NCBI RefSeq assembly: GCF_025770735.1
Contig: NZ_JAODPB010000001.1
Location: forward strand, 868,001-932,000
Direction of reading: 5' to 3'
Origin: Shouchella tritolerans
GTDB lineage: Bacteria > Bacillota > Bacilli > Bacillales > Bacillaceae_D
Length of the DNA stretch: 64,000 nucleotides
Of this stretch, positions 34,099-43,303 are shown one piece after another. Each line of letters begins with the position of its first letter. Positions within the stretch are counted from its first letter, which is position 1. Below the pieces are notes generated by a model. It did not search any database. It was not told the origin of the DNA and was given only the letters and a program-made list of their open reading frames with translations. The position numbers and the translations under genes were made by a program.

Positions 34099-36159
34099 TT
34101 GACGCTTAATGGTCGAAGCCAGCAAATACTCAATGAAATCGCAAGCAATCGCCGGGTCACAAGCGCAACGATCGCCAAGAAATACGGCCTTACCCGCAGG
34201 CAGATCAGCTACGCGATTGAAAAAATCAATGAGTGGCTGCAAAGGGAGCATATCCCTGAAATCGAGCGGACAAGGCAAGGCCATTTTATTGTTGATCAAT
34301 CCGTTTTTTCAAAAATTACGGGGAAACAAGATTGCCTGCTCCGAGATGGACAAGGGTTTTTAACCGAGGAGCAGCGCGTCCACTTTATTTTATTAATGCT
34401 GTTGGCAAAAAAGGAAGAGCTGTCACTGCTCCATTTTCATTCCCAGTTAGGTTACAGCAAAAACACCATTTTAAATGACTTGAAAAAAGTGCAGGAGTTT
34501 GTAACGCCATTCCAATTGGCGGTTCGCTATTCGCGGAAATACGGTTACTTGTTGGAAGGCAAAGAACTGCAAATCCGCAAATTGCTGATTCACTTAACGG
34601 AAGTGGTCGTGCAAACGCAGACAGGCAGGCGGCAACTTGAAATCGGTACAGACATTGGAAAACACGAAATCAGCGAAGTCCATGCCTGCATTGAGAAAGT
34701 CGAACAGAAGCTAGGCATCCAATTTACAGATGAAAAACTGATGGCAATGCCTTATATTTTAACGCTCGTTTTAAAGCGAATTGGCATCGGACATGTGTTG
34801 CCACCGTTTCCGATCGAATACGAGGAACTCTCAGATACGAAAGAGTACCACGCAACAGAGGAAATTTTCCGCCATTTAAAAGACGTGCCAAAGCAGGAGC
34901 GGCTATTCGTAACGCTTTACTTGCTGACGACAAGCCGTTATTGGACTGAATGGGTAAATGCGGAAGAGGCGCTGCCTGATTTAATGCCAGCATTGGCCGA
35001 TGTTTTAAGGCTATTTGAAAAAAGCGCCTGTATTTATTTGCAGGAACGGGATTTGCTGTTGAAAAAGTTGATTCAGCATATTAAGCCGGCGTACTACCGC
35101 ATGAAATATGAGTTGACAGCAGTCGAAGCCGCCAAACCAACCCTTCCTGACGAGTATAAGGAATTGCACCATCTAGTCAAGCGTAGCCTTGGGCCGCTGG
35201 AACGGCAATTAGGGAAGCCGATGCCAGAGGCGGAGAAAATGTATGTGACGATGTTAATCGGCTCCTGGATGATGAGGCAAGGGGAGAGCATTCATAAGAA
35301 AATAAAAGCGATCGTTGTCTGTCCGCAAGGTGTCTCGGTGTCTGGCTTTATGTTAAAGGAGTTAAGCGAGCTTTTTCCTGAGTTTGTATTTTTGGATTCT
35401 TTATCGGTTCGTGAATTCCAAACGTGTGATTTGGCGTTTGATTTGGTGTTCTCGCAAACGCCTCTTGAAACAAACAAAAGGCTGTATATGACTAGCTCAT
35501 TGTTAAGGAAAGAAGATAGGGCAAGACTACGGCGCCAGGTAATGGAGGACGTTTACGGATATGCACCTGTTGAGTTCAATGTCAACGCAGTGATTGAGAT
35601 TATCCGAAACCATGCCTTGATCACAGACGAAAGCGGGTTGCAAAAACAATTGCAGCAATATTTCTTTCCTAATCGTGAAGAACGAATACCTGATGGCCAG
35701 GCAGAGGAGAAGCAGAATCTCCAATCCTTCATCAAACCAGAATCGATTACGTTTGCCCCTGAAGCCCCTTCATGGGAAGAGGCGTTGTCTTTGGCTGCCC
35801 AACCTTTGCTCGATCAAGGGAAAATTGAACAGAGATATGTGGAGGCGCTGATTTCAAATAAAGAACGGGACCCATATATCATTATTGGCCCACACATCGC
35901 CATTCCCCATGCTGCGCCTGAGGAAGGCGCAATTGAGGCAGGAATGAGCTTACTGCATTTGCAAAAACCAGTTGCCTTCTCAGACGATGAATGGGTCCAC
36001 GTTATGGTTGTGATTGCAGCTGTTGATAAGCATCAACATATCCGAGCATTAAGGCAGTTGATTAAGCTAGCTGGTTCAAAAGAAGATCGAAACCGGTTGA
36101 TCGCAGCAAAAACAGAGACAGAAATAATGGAGCTCGTATCATTTTATTCAATGGATTAG
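34099..36159 (+). CDS. BglG/MtlR-type PTS-regulated activator
   Basis: 686 residues. The start is TTG 34099, right after AAAGGAGGGG; an upstream in-frame ATG at 33982 overlaps the previous terminator. Order: two N-terminal HTH units (about 1-135: NRRVTSATIAKKYGLTRRQISYAI; LGYSKNTILNDLKKVQEF), two PRDs (about 150-370), a GatB-like EIIB domain (about 395-480, Cys in AIVVCPQGVSVSG), and a C-terminal EIIA domain (about 535-686, His in IAIPHAAPEEG). It should activate the adjacent PTS operon in response to PTS phosphorylation. Confidence 0.88.
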   Translation: MTLNGRSQQILNEIASNRRVTSATIAKKYGLTRRQISYAIEKINEWLQREHIPEIERTRQGHFIVDQSVFSKITGKQDCLLRDGQGFLTEEQRVHFILLMLLAKKEELSLLHFHSQLGYSKNTILNDLKKVQEFVTPFQLAVRYSRKYGYLLEGKELQIRKLLIHLTEVVVQTQTGRRQLEIGTDIGKHEISEVHACIEKVEQKLGIQFTDEKLMAMPYILTLVLKRIGIGHVLPPFPIEYEELSDTKEYHATEEIFRHLKDVPKQERLFVTLYLLTTSRYWTEWVNAEEALPDLMPALADVLRLFEKSACIYLQERDLLLKKLIQHIKPAYYRMKYELTAVEAAKPTLPDEYKELHHLVKRSLGPLERQLGKPMPEAEKMYVTMLIGSWMMRQGESIHKKIKAIVVCPQGVSVSGFMLKELSELFPEFVFLDSLSVREFQTCDLAFDLVFSQTPLETNKRLYMTSSLLRKEDRARLRRQVMEDVYGYAPVEFNVNAVIEIIRNHALITDESGLQKQLQQYFFPNREERIPDGQAEEKQNLQSFIKPESITFAPEAPSWEEALSLAAQPLLDQGKIEQRYVEALISNKERDPYIIIGPHIAIPHAAPEEGAIEAGMSLLHLQKPVAFSDDEWVHVMVVIAAVDKHQHIRALRQLIKLAGSKEDRNRLIAAKTETEIMELVSFYSMD

Positions 36160-36171
36160 GAGAATAAGCAA

Positions 36172-36663
36172 ATGGAGGTTACCATGCTAGTCGATGAGAG
36201 CACAATTTTGATCAATGTACATGCGACACATAAAGAAGATGTTCTACAGCTCATGTCGGACAACCTCGTCGCTCACGGGTTTGTAAACAAAAGTTTCACG
36301 GCCGCGGTTATAGCGAGGGAGCGTGAGTTTCCCACAGGTTTGCCGATGGATGGGATGGCAGTAGCCATTCCCCATACGGATATTGAACATGTGCGCAAAA
36401 AGACGATTAGCATTGCCCAGTTAAACAAGCCAGTAGAATTTGGCGTAATGGGCGGAGCTGATTCAGAAAGAGTAACCGTCAAACTTGTCTTTATGTTGGC
36501 GATGGAAGAGGCCCATTCCCAGTTAACGATTTTGCAGCAACTGATGAAGTTATTTCAAAACAAAGAAGCAATGACACAATTAGCCTATGCAACATCGAAA
36601 CGAGAAATCAAAACGGTCGTTCTAGATCATTTAGGAACAGAAGCTAAAGGAGGAAGATGTTGA
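36172..36663 (+). CDS. gatA: PTS EIIA, galactitol type
   Basis: 163 residues; ATG 36172 has TAGGAG eight bases before, and ATG 36184 is an alternative with GGAGG. EIIA-fructose/galactitol fold: GLPMDGMAVAIPHTDIEHV, phosphorylated His68. The C-terminal helix region starts at AHSQLTILQQLMKLF. It transfers phosphate from HPr to the EIIB encoded next. Its TGA overlaps the gatB start. Confidence 0.88.
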   Translation: MEVTMLVDESTILINVHATHKEDVLQLMSDNLVAHGFVNKSFTAAVIAREREFPTGLPMDGMAVAIPHTDIEHVRKKTISIAQLNKPVEFGVMGGADSERVTVKLVFMLAMEEAHSQLTILQQLMKLFQNKEAMTQLAYATSKREIKTVVLDHLGTEAKGGRC

Positions 36664-36947
36664 TGAAAACAAAAAAAGTTCTGGTCGCTTGTGGTGCAGG
36701 AATTGCGACATCAACAGTAGTAAACAGCGCAATTGAGGAAATGGCGAAAGAGAACGGCTTAAATGTCAACTTAGTGCAAATCAAGATATCGGAAGTAGGC
36801 AGCCATAAGGATACAGCTGACTTGCTAGTGACAACAGCGATGACGCAAGCAGACTTTCCTTTCCCTGTGATCAATGCCCGCTCTTTTTTAACGGGCATCG
36901 GCACGGATCAAACAAAAAAAGAAATTCTAGAAGCACTTAAAGCTTAA
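36663..36947 (+). CDS. gatB: PTS EIIB, galactitol type
   Basis: 94 residues. ATG 36663 is chosen (AAAGGAGG nine bases before); ATG 36657 is too close to the RBS. P-loop and active Cys in KKVLVACGAGIATSTVV, the GatB signature. Then LVQIKISEV and PVINARSFLTGIGT. It passes phosphate from EIIA to the sugar alcohol moved by EIIC. Confidence 0.9.
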   Translation: MKTKKVLVACGAGIATSTVVNSAIEEMAKENGLNVNLVQIKISEVGSHKDTADLLVTTAMTQADFPFPVINARSFLTGIGTDQTKKEILEALKA

Positions 36948-36981
36948 GCGAAACTGAGTTTTTCAATAGAGGAGGAACGTC

Positions 36982-38241
36982 ATGGATGGGTTTGTCAACT
37001 TTATTCAAGGGTTCTTAGATTTAGGCGCGACCGTTATTTTGCCCGTTGCTATCTTTTTATTAGGTTTGTTGTTCGGGCAAAAACCAGGTAAAGCGTTTCG
37101 GTCTGGTTTAACGATTGGCATCGCCTTCGTCGGCATTTTTCTAGTCGTCGACTTGCTCGTCAACAATCTAGGGCCGGCTGCGCAAGGGATGGTTGATCGG
37201 CTAGGTGTGGAACTGAATGTCATTGATGTAGGCTGGCCGGCATCTTCATCGATTGCTTGGGCTTCCATGGTGGCTGCTTTTATTATTCCGTTAGGTCTTC
37301 TGGTCAATGTGCTTATGCTTGTGACAAAAACGACAAAGACAATGAACGTCGATATATGGAATTTCTGGCACTATACGTTTACAGCAGCCATGGTATATGT
37401 GGCGACGTCCAATTTGTTTTTGTCTTTGCTGGCAGCCGTCATTTTTCAAGTTGTTTGTTTAAAGATTGCCGATTGGACGGCGCCGATGGTGAGCGAATTT
37501 TATGACTTGCCCGGGGTCTCCATTGCTACAGGTAGCACGATTTCCTATGCACCAGGCATCTTTTTAGTAAAAGGACTGCAAAAGCTACCAGGCGTCAATA
37601 AATGGAACGCTGACCCAGCAACGATTGAAAAACGGTTTGGCATTTTAGGAGAATCGATGTTCATTGGCTTAGTTCTCGGCGCTGCCATTGGCTTGCTTGC
37701 TGGCTATGGCATTGGGGATGTGATCGATATTGGCATTGCTATGGCTGCAGTAATGGTGCTGATGCCGCGAATGGTTAAAATTTTAATGGAAGGGCTCTTG
37801 CCGATATCGGAATCGGCCCGCGAATGGCTGAACAAACGCTTTGGCGACCGAGAAATTTATATCGGCCTTGACGCCGCTGTCGCACTCGGGCATCCGTCTG
37901 TTATTTCAACCGCTCTTATTTTAGTGCCCATTACAGTCGCTTTAGCGATCATTCTTCCTGGCAATGCCCTTTTGCCTTTTGGCGATTTGGCAACAATCCC
38001 ATTTATTGTTGCGTTTATCGTCGGTGCTGCACGAGGCAATATCGTCCACTCAGTCATTGTGGGAACGATTATGATTGCGATTTCGCTTTATCTGGCCACA
38101 GATGTTGCCCCATTATTTACGCAAATGGCGATGGAAGGGAACTTCACAATGCCGGAAGACTCGGCACAAATATCGAGCATTGACCAAGGAGGCAATCTGA
38201 TTAACTGGATAATCGTTCGTTTATTCGGTATATTCAATTAA
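36982..38241 (+). CDS. gatC: PTS EIIC, galactitol type
   Basis: 419 residues, about ten membrane helices. GatC-family features: FLDLGATVILPVAIFLLGLLFGQKPGKAFRSGLTIGIAFVG at the N-terminus, DVGWPASSSIAWAS, DIWNFWHYTFTAAM, and GLDAAVALGHPSVIS. It carries the polyol across the membrane with phosphorylation. The family handles galactitol, but relatives serve other pentitols and hexitols, so the substrate is not settled. RBS GAGGAGG. Confidence 0.9.
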   Translation: MDGFVNFIQGFLDLGATVILPVAIFLLGLLFGQKPGKAFRSGLTIGIAFVGIFLVVDLLVNNLGPAAQGMVDRLGVELNVIDVGWPASSSIAWASMVAAFIIPLGLLVNVLMLVTKTTKTMNVDIWNFWHYTFTAAMVYVATSNLFLSLLAAVIFQVVCLKIADWTAPMVSEFYDLPGVSIATGSTISYAPGIFLVKGLQKLPGVNKWNADPATIEKRFGILGESMFIGLVLGAAIGLLAGYGIGDVIDIGIAMAAVMVLMPRMVKILMEGLLPISESAREWLNKRFGDREIYIGLDAAVALGHPSVISTALILVPITVALAIILPGNALLPFGDLATIPFIVAFIVGAARGNIVHSVIVGTIMIAISLYLATDVAPLFTQMAMEGNFTMPEDSAQISSIDQGGNLINWIIVRLFGIFN

Positions 38242-38267
38242 TTATATAAAAAGTAGGAGGGCTCGAA

Positions 38268-39296
38268 TTGAAAGCATTAGTAAAAACAGCACCTGGATTT
38301 GGACATGTTGAACTCCAAAACAAGCCCGAACCTGCTCCAGGGGAAAAGCAAGTCAAAATTAAAGTCAAATATGCCGGCATTTGTGGGTCCGATATCCATA
38401 CGTATGAAGGCCATTATAAAGTGGCCTTTCCGGTAACACTTGGCCATGAATTTGCAGGAGAAATTGTTGAAGTGGGACCTGGCGTTCAATCCTTTAAAGT
38501 AGGGGATCGAGTCACCTCTGAAACGACTTTCTCCGTTTGTGGGCAATGTCCGTATTGCCAAACGGAAGACTACAACCTTTGCAGCGAGCGCAGAGGGCTT
38601 GGTACCCAGCAAGATGGCGGGTTCGCCGAGTATGTACTTGCCCGGGAAGAGAGTTTGCACCTTTTGCCAGACAATGTTGATTTCCGTTCAGCAGCGATGA
38701 CAGAACCATTAGCCTGCACGCACCATGCGCTAGCGAAAACAACAATAAGCGAAGGCGATTTGTGTGTTGTCATTGGTCCTGGCCCGATTGGTTTGCTCGC
38801 CGCCCAAGTCGCGAAAAGCAGAGGCGCGAACGTCATGATAACTGGGCTCAACCATGACAAAATTCGCCTTGAGAAGGCGCGTACCCTTGGGATTGATTAC
38901 ATCGTCAATGGCGAAGAAACCGATGTCGACGAAGTCGTGAAAGAACTGACAAACGGCAAAGGGGCCGATGTGGTGCTTGAATGTTCAGGCGCCGTAAAAG
39001 CAGCCAATCAAGGGTTAAAGTTATTGCGGAAAAAGGGGCAGTATAGCCAAGTCGGCATCTTTGCTGCCTCAGAAATTCCCTTTGATCTCGAAAAAATCAT
39101 TCAGAAAGAAATTTGCGTCATTGGCAGCAGAAGCCAGAAGCCGGCCGATTGGGAACCTTCTCTGATGCTTTTAAAAACAGGCAATGTCAACGCTCGTGAC
39201 CTGGTCACCCATGAATACGAGCTTCATCAATGGGAGGAAGCTTATCAGGCGATAAAAAGCGGAGAAGCGATAAAAGTGCTTTTAAAACCAGAGTAA
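38268..39296 (+). CDS. Zinc-dependent polyol dehydrogenase, MDR family
   Basis: 342 residues, TTG start after AGGAGGG. GroES-like domain with catalytic zinc ligands CGSDIHTYEGH and GHEFAG, structural zinc cysteines CGQCPYCQTEDYNLC, and the Rossmann motif VIGPGPIGLLAAQVAK. It is a medium-chain dehydrogenase of the sorbitol / threonine dehydrogenase group. In this PTS operon it probably oxidises the incoming polyol phosphate or a downstream intermediate. It is one of two such genes in the operon. Confidence 0.85.
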   Translation: MKALVKTAPGFGHVELQNKPEPAPGEKQVKIKVKYAGICGSDIHTYEGHYKVAFPVTLGHEFAGEIVEVGPGVQSFKVGDRVTSETTFSVCGQCPYCQTEDYNLCSERRGLGTQQDGGFAEYVLAREESLHLLPDNVDFRSAAMTEPLACTHHALAKTTISEGDLCVVIGPGPIGLLAAQVAKSRGANVMITGLNHDKIRLEKARTLGIDYIVNGEETDVDEVVKELTNGKGADVVLECSGAVKAANQGLKLLRKKGQYSQVGIFAASEIPFDLEKIIQKEICVIGSRSQKPADWEPSLMLLKTGNVNARDLVTHEYELHQWEEAYQAIKSGEAIKVLLKPE

Positions 39297-39321
39297 AGCA
39301 GAAGAGCGATGGAGGGACAGA

Positions 39322-39474
39322 ATGGTTGAACATTTGCTAGATTTTATGCTTGGGCCGCTTAGAGGACTGGGGCGCTTTTACTTTGAACACCAACTTATCT
39401 TTAATACGCTCATTGTGGCTGCGGCGTTCGCCAACATCATTCGCTATAAAAAAAAGCCACAGCATAACGAGTAA
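39322..39474 (+). CDS. Small membrane protein in the polyol operon, 50 residues
   Basis: ATG 39322 follows GGAGGG by six bases and runs to TAA 39472-39474. The peptide starts MVEHLLDFMLGPLRGLGRFY, has one hydrophobic helix (IFNTLIVAAAFANII, about 28-42), and ends in a basic tail (RYKKKPQHNE). A good RBS and tight spacing to both dehydrogenase genes (25 and 21 bases) support real expression. No family recognised. It may attach to or regulate the PTS or a dehydrogenase. Confidence 0.7.
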   Translation: MVEHLLDFMLGPLRGLGRFYFEHQLIFNTLIVAAAFANIIRYKKKPQHNE

Positions 39475-39495
39475 AGCGATTTAGGAGGAAAGCGA

Positions 39496-40563
39496 GTGGA
39501 GGCTTTAAATTTATATGGCACAGGCGATATCCGCTTTGAGCAATCGCCAAAGCCAACGATCATGAATGGCAATGAAGTCATCGTCCGCGTAGAAACGGCA
39601 GGCATTTGCGGATCAGACTTATCCCGTTATAAAAAACTAGGGCCTTATATTTCCGGGACGACGTTTGGCCATGAATGTTCAGGTACGATTGATGAAGTAG
39701 GCAGCAATGTCAACCATCTAAAGGAAGGAATGCGAGTCGCTGTGTGCCCCGCTCTTCCATGCGGTGACTGTAACCAATGTCGGCAAGGGGCTTTTTCCCG
39801 ATGCCATTCGCTAACGGTTATCGGAGCTGTCCAGCCAGGGGCGTTTGCGGAGTTTGTGAAGGTGCCTGCCGCAAACGTCCTCCCGTTGCCGAATGACATT
39901 GATGCTGATACGGCAGCGTTCATTGAGCCGGCAGCTGTCGTTGCCCACGGTTTTTACAAGACAGCGATCGAACCAGGAGCAGATGTTGCCGTTATCGGCT
40001 GTGGAAGCATCGGCTTGCTCGCTGTTCAATGGGCAAAAATGTTTGGTGCCAGGTTTGTGTATGCGATTGATATCGATGAACAAAAATTAACAGTAGCCGA
40101 AAGACTTGGCGCTGACCAACGGGTAAACCCACTTGATGGCCCAGTACATGAACAAATTCAGGATCTCACTGCTGGAGAAGGAGTAGATGTCGCTATTGAA
40201 GCAGCAGGGACAGCAATTACTTCTGCCCAAGCATTAGCATTGCCGAAAAAAGGGGGGGAAGTTGTATTTCTTGGCATTCCATACGGGGACGTGACGATCG
40301 AGCGTTTTTACTTTGAAAAAATTGTACGAAACGAATTGCGTGTCCATGGTTCTTGGAATGGACTGTCCGCCCCATTTCCAGGAAAAGAATGGAGAACGGC
40401 GATTCATTCTATGCAAACAGGAGCATTGCAAGTAAAGCCTCTCATTACACACCGGTTGCCTTTATCCGATGGGCCATTTGTTTTTAAGGAAATGGCCAGC
40501 GGTTCCCCTGGGTATATAAAAACGTTGCTTTATCCAGGGAAAACGAAGCAAGCGTCATTTTAA
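39496..40563 (+). CDS. gatD: Galactitol-1-phosphate 5-dehydrogenase-like enzyme
   Basis: 355 residues, GTG start eight bases after TAGGAGG. MDR fold: CGSDLSRYKKLGPYISGTTFGHECSG (catalytic zinc), CPALPCGDCNQCRQGAFSRC (structural zinc), VIGCGSIGLLAVQWAK, ending in LITHRLPLSDGPFVFKEMASG. This resembles GatD of enteric bacteria, which makes tagatose 6-phosphate. Tagatose-6-phosphate kinase and aldolase genes are not present here. Last gene of the operon. Confidence 0.82.
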   Translation: MEALNLYGTGDIRFEQSPKPTIMNGNEVIVRVETAGICGSDLSRYKKLGPYISGTTFGHECSGTIDEVGSNVNHLKEGMRVAVCPALPCGDCNQCRQGAFSRCHSLTVIGAVQPGAFAEFVKVPAANVLPLPNDIDADTAAFIEPAAVVAHGFYKTAIEPGADVAVIGCGSIGLLAVQWAKMFGARFVYAIDIDEQKLTVAERLGADQRVNPLDGPVHEQIQDLTAGEGVDVAIEAAGTAITSAQALALPKKGGEVVFLGIPYGDVTIERFYFEKIVRNELRVHGSWNGLSAPFPGKEWRTAIHSMQTGALQVKPLITHRLPLSDGPFVFKEMASGSPGYIKTLLYPGKTKQASF

Positions 40564-40688
40564 ATTAGCGCTTGTTCGTCAAAGTATGTCAGGACGGTTC
40601 GATTTCCCAGGAAATAAAGGCGAATTTTTAGAGATAAACGGGTTTGATGATGAACGAATGTAATGGCGTTGTGGTAAAGCACTGGTAC

Positions 40689-40721
40689 TGCAATGACAAA
40701 TGATTTGCTTATTTTCGTGTA
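40689..40721. repeat. Left copy of a 33-bp repeat flanking the sulfatase island
   Basis: This 33-base segment differs at two positions from 48574-48606. Both copies lie in noncoding DNA just outside the sulfatase gene block and read in the same orientation. On the minus strand both encode YTKISKSF followed by IA, so they may be fragments of one coding sequence. The stretch 40564-40850 otherwise shows no gene. Confidence 0.8.
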
Positions 40722-40822
40722 TTCTCCAAAAATGAGGGCATCTTTTCTATCTTCTTATGGTATCGTTCTGCTGCCCAGATGATCAGCTGTTCAAAGCTAT
40801 GAATGTGGTTTGCAAAAATTAG

Positions 40823-40972
40823 ACGTTTACCTATCAAAACTATAAAACAATAAAAGTGGAACTTTTGAAGCGTTTAGAGACATGGATGAAAGATACTAAT
40901 GATCTGCTCTTGTTAGGGGAAGTACCGTTGGCAGAAGATGGGAAAGTACTAGGTGGACCGTCCTTTAGTTAG
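40823..40972 (+). pseudogene. C-terminal remnant of a sulfatase gene
   Basis: An open frame from just after a TAG at 40820 to the TAG at 40970-40972 encodes YQNYKTIKVELLKRLETW then MKDTNDLLLLGEVPLAEDGK. The L-x-x-L-x-x-W-M-x-x-T-x-D pattern is typical of the last helix and tail of sulfatases. The rest of the gene, including the Cys motif, is absent. It suggests a third sulfatase was lost at this edge of the island. Confidence 0.55.
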
Positions 40973-41004
40973 TAACTGATCTTCTACGAAGAATCAATTA
41001 TACA

Positions 41005-41054
41005 GTAAAGGAAATGGCTTTTCTCAAAACTTGAGGAGGGTTATTTCCTGTTAC
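41005..41054. repeat. Long-loop inverted repeat
   Basis: GTAAAGGAAAT (41005-41015) is mirrored by ATTTCCTGTTAC (41043-41054) with one bulge. No T-run follows. It lies between the sulfatase remnant and the FGE gene; function unknown. Confidence 0.4.
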
Positions 41055-41137
41055 AAATGAATTAAATACTGGTCTTTTATAAAAAAGAACCTACAATAAT
41101 TCTTGAGGAGAAGGGATTGTAGATTCTAATCATATAA

Positions 41138-42109
41138 TTATTCAACATCGGCTACACAACGAAAGCCTAAATGCCCTGATGAACTATCAGGAGTATTTGA
41201 AGTTCGAGCTGCAACTCGGTAACGATTACAATAAGAAACATGACATAAATAAGAGCCACCACGCATAATCTTTGTTTTGCCCTTTAGCGGTCCTTGAGGA
41301 TTTTCACGTCCCCCTCGACTGTGGATACTTCTGCTAAACCAATCGGAACACCATTCCCATACATTTCCTGACAAATTATATAGACCGAATCCATTTTCTG
41401 GGAAGGACTTTGCTGGAGCTGTTCCCTTAAAACCATCCTCATTGGTATTTTTATCAGGGAATTTTCCTTGCCAAATATTGCAGTAGTGCTCACCATTAGG
41501 AGTCAATTCATCACCCCATGGGTATCTTTTTTGCTCATGGCCTCCGCGTGCAGCATATTCCCATTCAGCTTCAGTTGGCAATCTCTTGCCTACCCATTTA
41601 CAAAAGGCTAGGGCATCATTCCACGTTACGTGAACAACTGGATGATCCATACGGTCATCAATTGTCGAACCTGGACCTTCCGGTTGGTACCAAAAAGCAC
41701 CGTCGACTGCACACCACCATGGGGTCGAAACAACTCGATTTACCCGAGCTAACACCTGTGGAGGTAAGAAGTTGTGAAACACATAAGACCAGCCAAATTT
41801 CTCTGATTCTGTTACATATCCAGTAGCTTGGACAAATTCCCTATATTCAGCATTTGTGACAGTATACTGGTCAATTAAGAAAGGATCTACTTTTATTTTT
41901 CGAACTGGCCCTTCACCATCAGCTGGAAAACCTTCTTTTTCATTTGTCCCCATTAAAAATTCCCCACCTGGAAGATATACCATTTTGTCTTTGAATAGAA
42001 TTTCGTTTGATGATGTAATTTCTGGATTTTGTTGTGTTACAATTCCTTTATCTTTAAGAGTTTCTCCTCTTTTTATTGAACAACACGACATTTTTTGTTC
42101 GGTGTTCAT
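41138..42109 (-). CDS. Formylglycine-generating enzyme
   Basis: 323 residues, one FGE-sulfatase (SUMF1) domain, no signal peptide. YLPGGEFLMGTNEKEG, HPVVHVTWNDALAFCKW, RLPTEAEWEYAARGG, and LSGNVWEWCSDWF. Decisive is GGSYLCHVSYCNRYR with Cys289 and Cys294, the copper-binding catalytic pair of true FGEs, followed by ARTSNTPDSSSGHLGFRC. It converts the Cys of CxPxR sulfatases to formylglycine using O2. Probably co-transcribed after the LacI gene and divergent from the sulfatases. Confidence 0.93.
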   Translation of the reverse strand: MNTEQKMSCCSIKRGETLKDKGIVTQQNPEITSSNEILFKDKMVYLPGGEFLMGTNEKEGFPADGEGPVRKIKVDPFLIDQYTVTNAEYREFVQATGYVTESEKFGWSYVFHNFLPPQVLARVNRVVSTPWWCAVDGAFWYQPEGPGSTIDDRMDHPVVHVTWNDALAFCKWVGKRLPTEAEWEYAARGGHEQKRYPWGDELTPNGEHYCNIWQGKFPDKNTNEDGFKGTAPAKSFPENGFGLYNLSGNVWEWCSDWFSRSIHSRGGRENPQGPLKGKTKIMRGGSYLCHVSYCNRYRVAARTSNTPDSSSGHLGFRCVADVE

Positions 42110-42168
42110 TTCCTCACATCCTTATTAAATTTCTTGTTACAGGACTGAGTCATTATAGTTATTAATCA

Positions 42169-43215
42169 TTAACTATTACTCAATTCAGTCATTTTTTTAA
42201 CAGACTTCCGTTCTATGATCTTAGAATCAACAATAATTTCTCTTGAATAGTCTCGTGACTCTTGTAAATACGCAAATAGAATCTTAGCGGCTTCAGCGCC
42301 CATTTGATAAGCAGGTACATACACACTTGTCACAGAGGGAAAACATTTTTCAGCATCGCGATATTTATGTTCGATCGTCATGATTGAAACATCTTCTGGA
42401 ACAGACAAATGAATATTGTTTAAAAAATTAATGGTCTGTTGGACCTTAGATAAATCATGCACTAATAATGCTGATGGTTTATCCTCACTAGTAAAGATTT
42501 TCTTTAATAAGTTAAGGTATGATTCTAGGTTATCGGGGTCAAAGTAATGCTTAACTTTTAGCCCTTCACTTTGTACATCTTCCTTGAACTCACGGATAAC
42601 AGTATCTAATTTTTCTTCTTCCCAACTAATAACAGCTATATGCCGATGGTCTCTACTATAAAAATAATTCAAAATATCTTTATTATATTGCTTAAATTGA
42701 GCGTAAACATTAAGACCATTATTAGGAAACAATTTTTCACCAATATACGCCAATGGCAATTTGAGATTGAGCAGCTCTAATAAGGAAGAGCATGCTATCG
42801 GTGCACTTCCCAATATAAGCCCATCAATACGGTTTTGCTTAATAAAAGAATAATACTGAGGCCTACATTTATCAGATATAATTTGTTCCCTATCATTCAG
42901 TTCATTAATTAAAAGAAGATGATAGCCCTTTTGTATCAAAATATCATTAACTCCCTTTATGAACTCAAGGATGTACGTACTTGATAGAACTTCTGTTGAG
43001 TCAAGTGAAGGGGGAAAATACAATCCGATCAATTTTGTTTCACTTTTCGCTAAGTTTTGCGCAACAACGTTAGGTATATAATTTAATTTATTAACTGCCT
43101 CATATACTTTCTTTTCCGTTTTGTTGCTTACATAGCCACTTTTATTTAAAACTCTTGAAACAGTGGAGATGGAAACCCCAGCTAAATTTGCTACATCATA
43201 GATAGATGCTTTCAT
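42169..43215 (-). CDS. LacI family regulator of the sulfatase island
   Basis: 348 residues. HTH SIYDVANLAGVSISTVSRVLNKSGYVSNKT and hinge YIPNVVAQNLAKSETKLIGLYF at the N-terminus, effector domain after it (LILGSAPIACSSLLEL, IAVISWEEEK, PEDVSIMTIEH, QMGAEAAKILFAYLQE). It faces away from the sulfatase operon, with palindromic operators between. It probably represses both directions until a sugar ligand binds. Base composition is AT-rich like the rest of the island. Confidence 0.88.
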   Translation of the reverse strand: MKASIYDVANLAGVSISTVSRVLNKSGYVSNKTEKKVYEAVNKLNYIPNVVAQNLAKSETKLIGLYFPPSLDSTEVLSSTYILEFIKGVNDILIQKGYHLLLINELNDREQIISDKCRPQYYSFIKQNRIDGLILGSAPIACSSLLELLNLKLPLAYIGEKLFPNNGLNVYAQFKQYNKDILNYFYSRDHRHIAVISWEEEKLDTVIREFKEDVQSEGLKVKHYFDPDNLESYLNLLKKIFTSEDKPSALLVHDLSKVQQTINFLNNIHLSVPEDVSIMTIEHKYRDAEKCFPSVTSVYVPAYQMGAEAAKILFAYLQESRDYSREIIVDSKIIERKSVKKMTELSNS

Positions 43216-43283
43216 AGTTGTTCACCACAATATTATGAATTTTATTTTTGCAAACATCCGATTGTCCCTTTCGTCGAAAAAAG

Positions 43284-43303
43284 ATATGGAAGCACTTTCA
43301 TAT
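43284..43303. promoter_or_regulatory. LacI operator 1 of the sulfatase island
   Basis: ATATGGAAGCACTTTCATAT, a 20-bp near-palindrome, lies about 70 bases upstream of the LacI gene. In reverse complement operator 2 shows the same ATATGGAAGC half. Confidence 0.75.

Noticed and set aside
42968-42983. TGTACGTAC-type palindrome core inside the island LacI gene
   Set aside because: Lies within a coding region and lacks matching flanks, so treated as coincidence.
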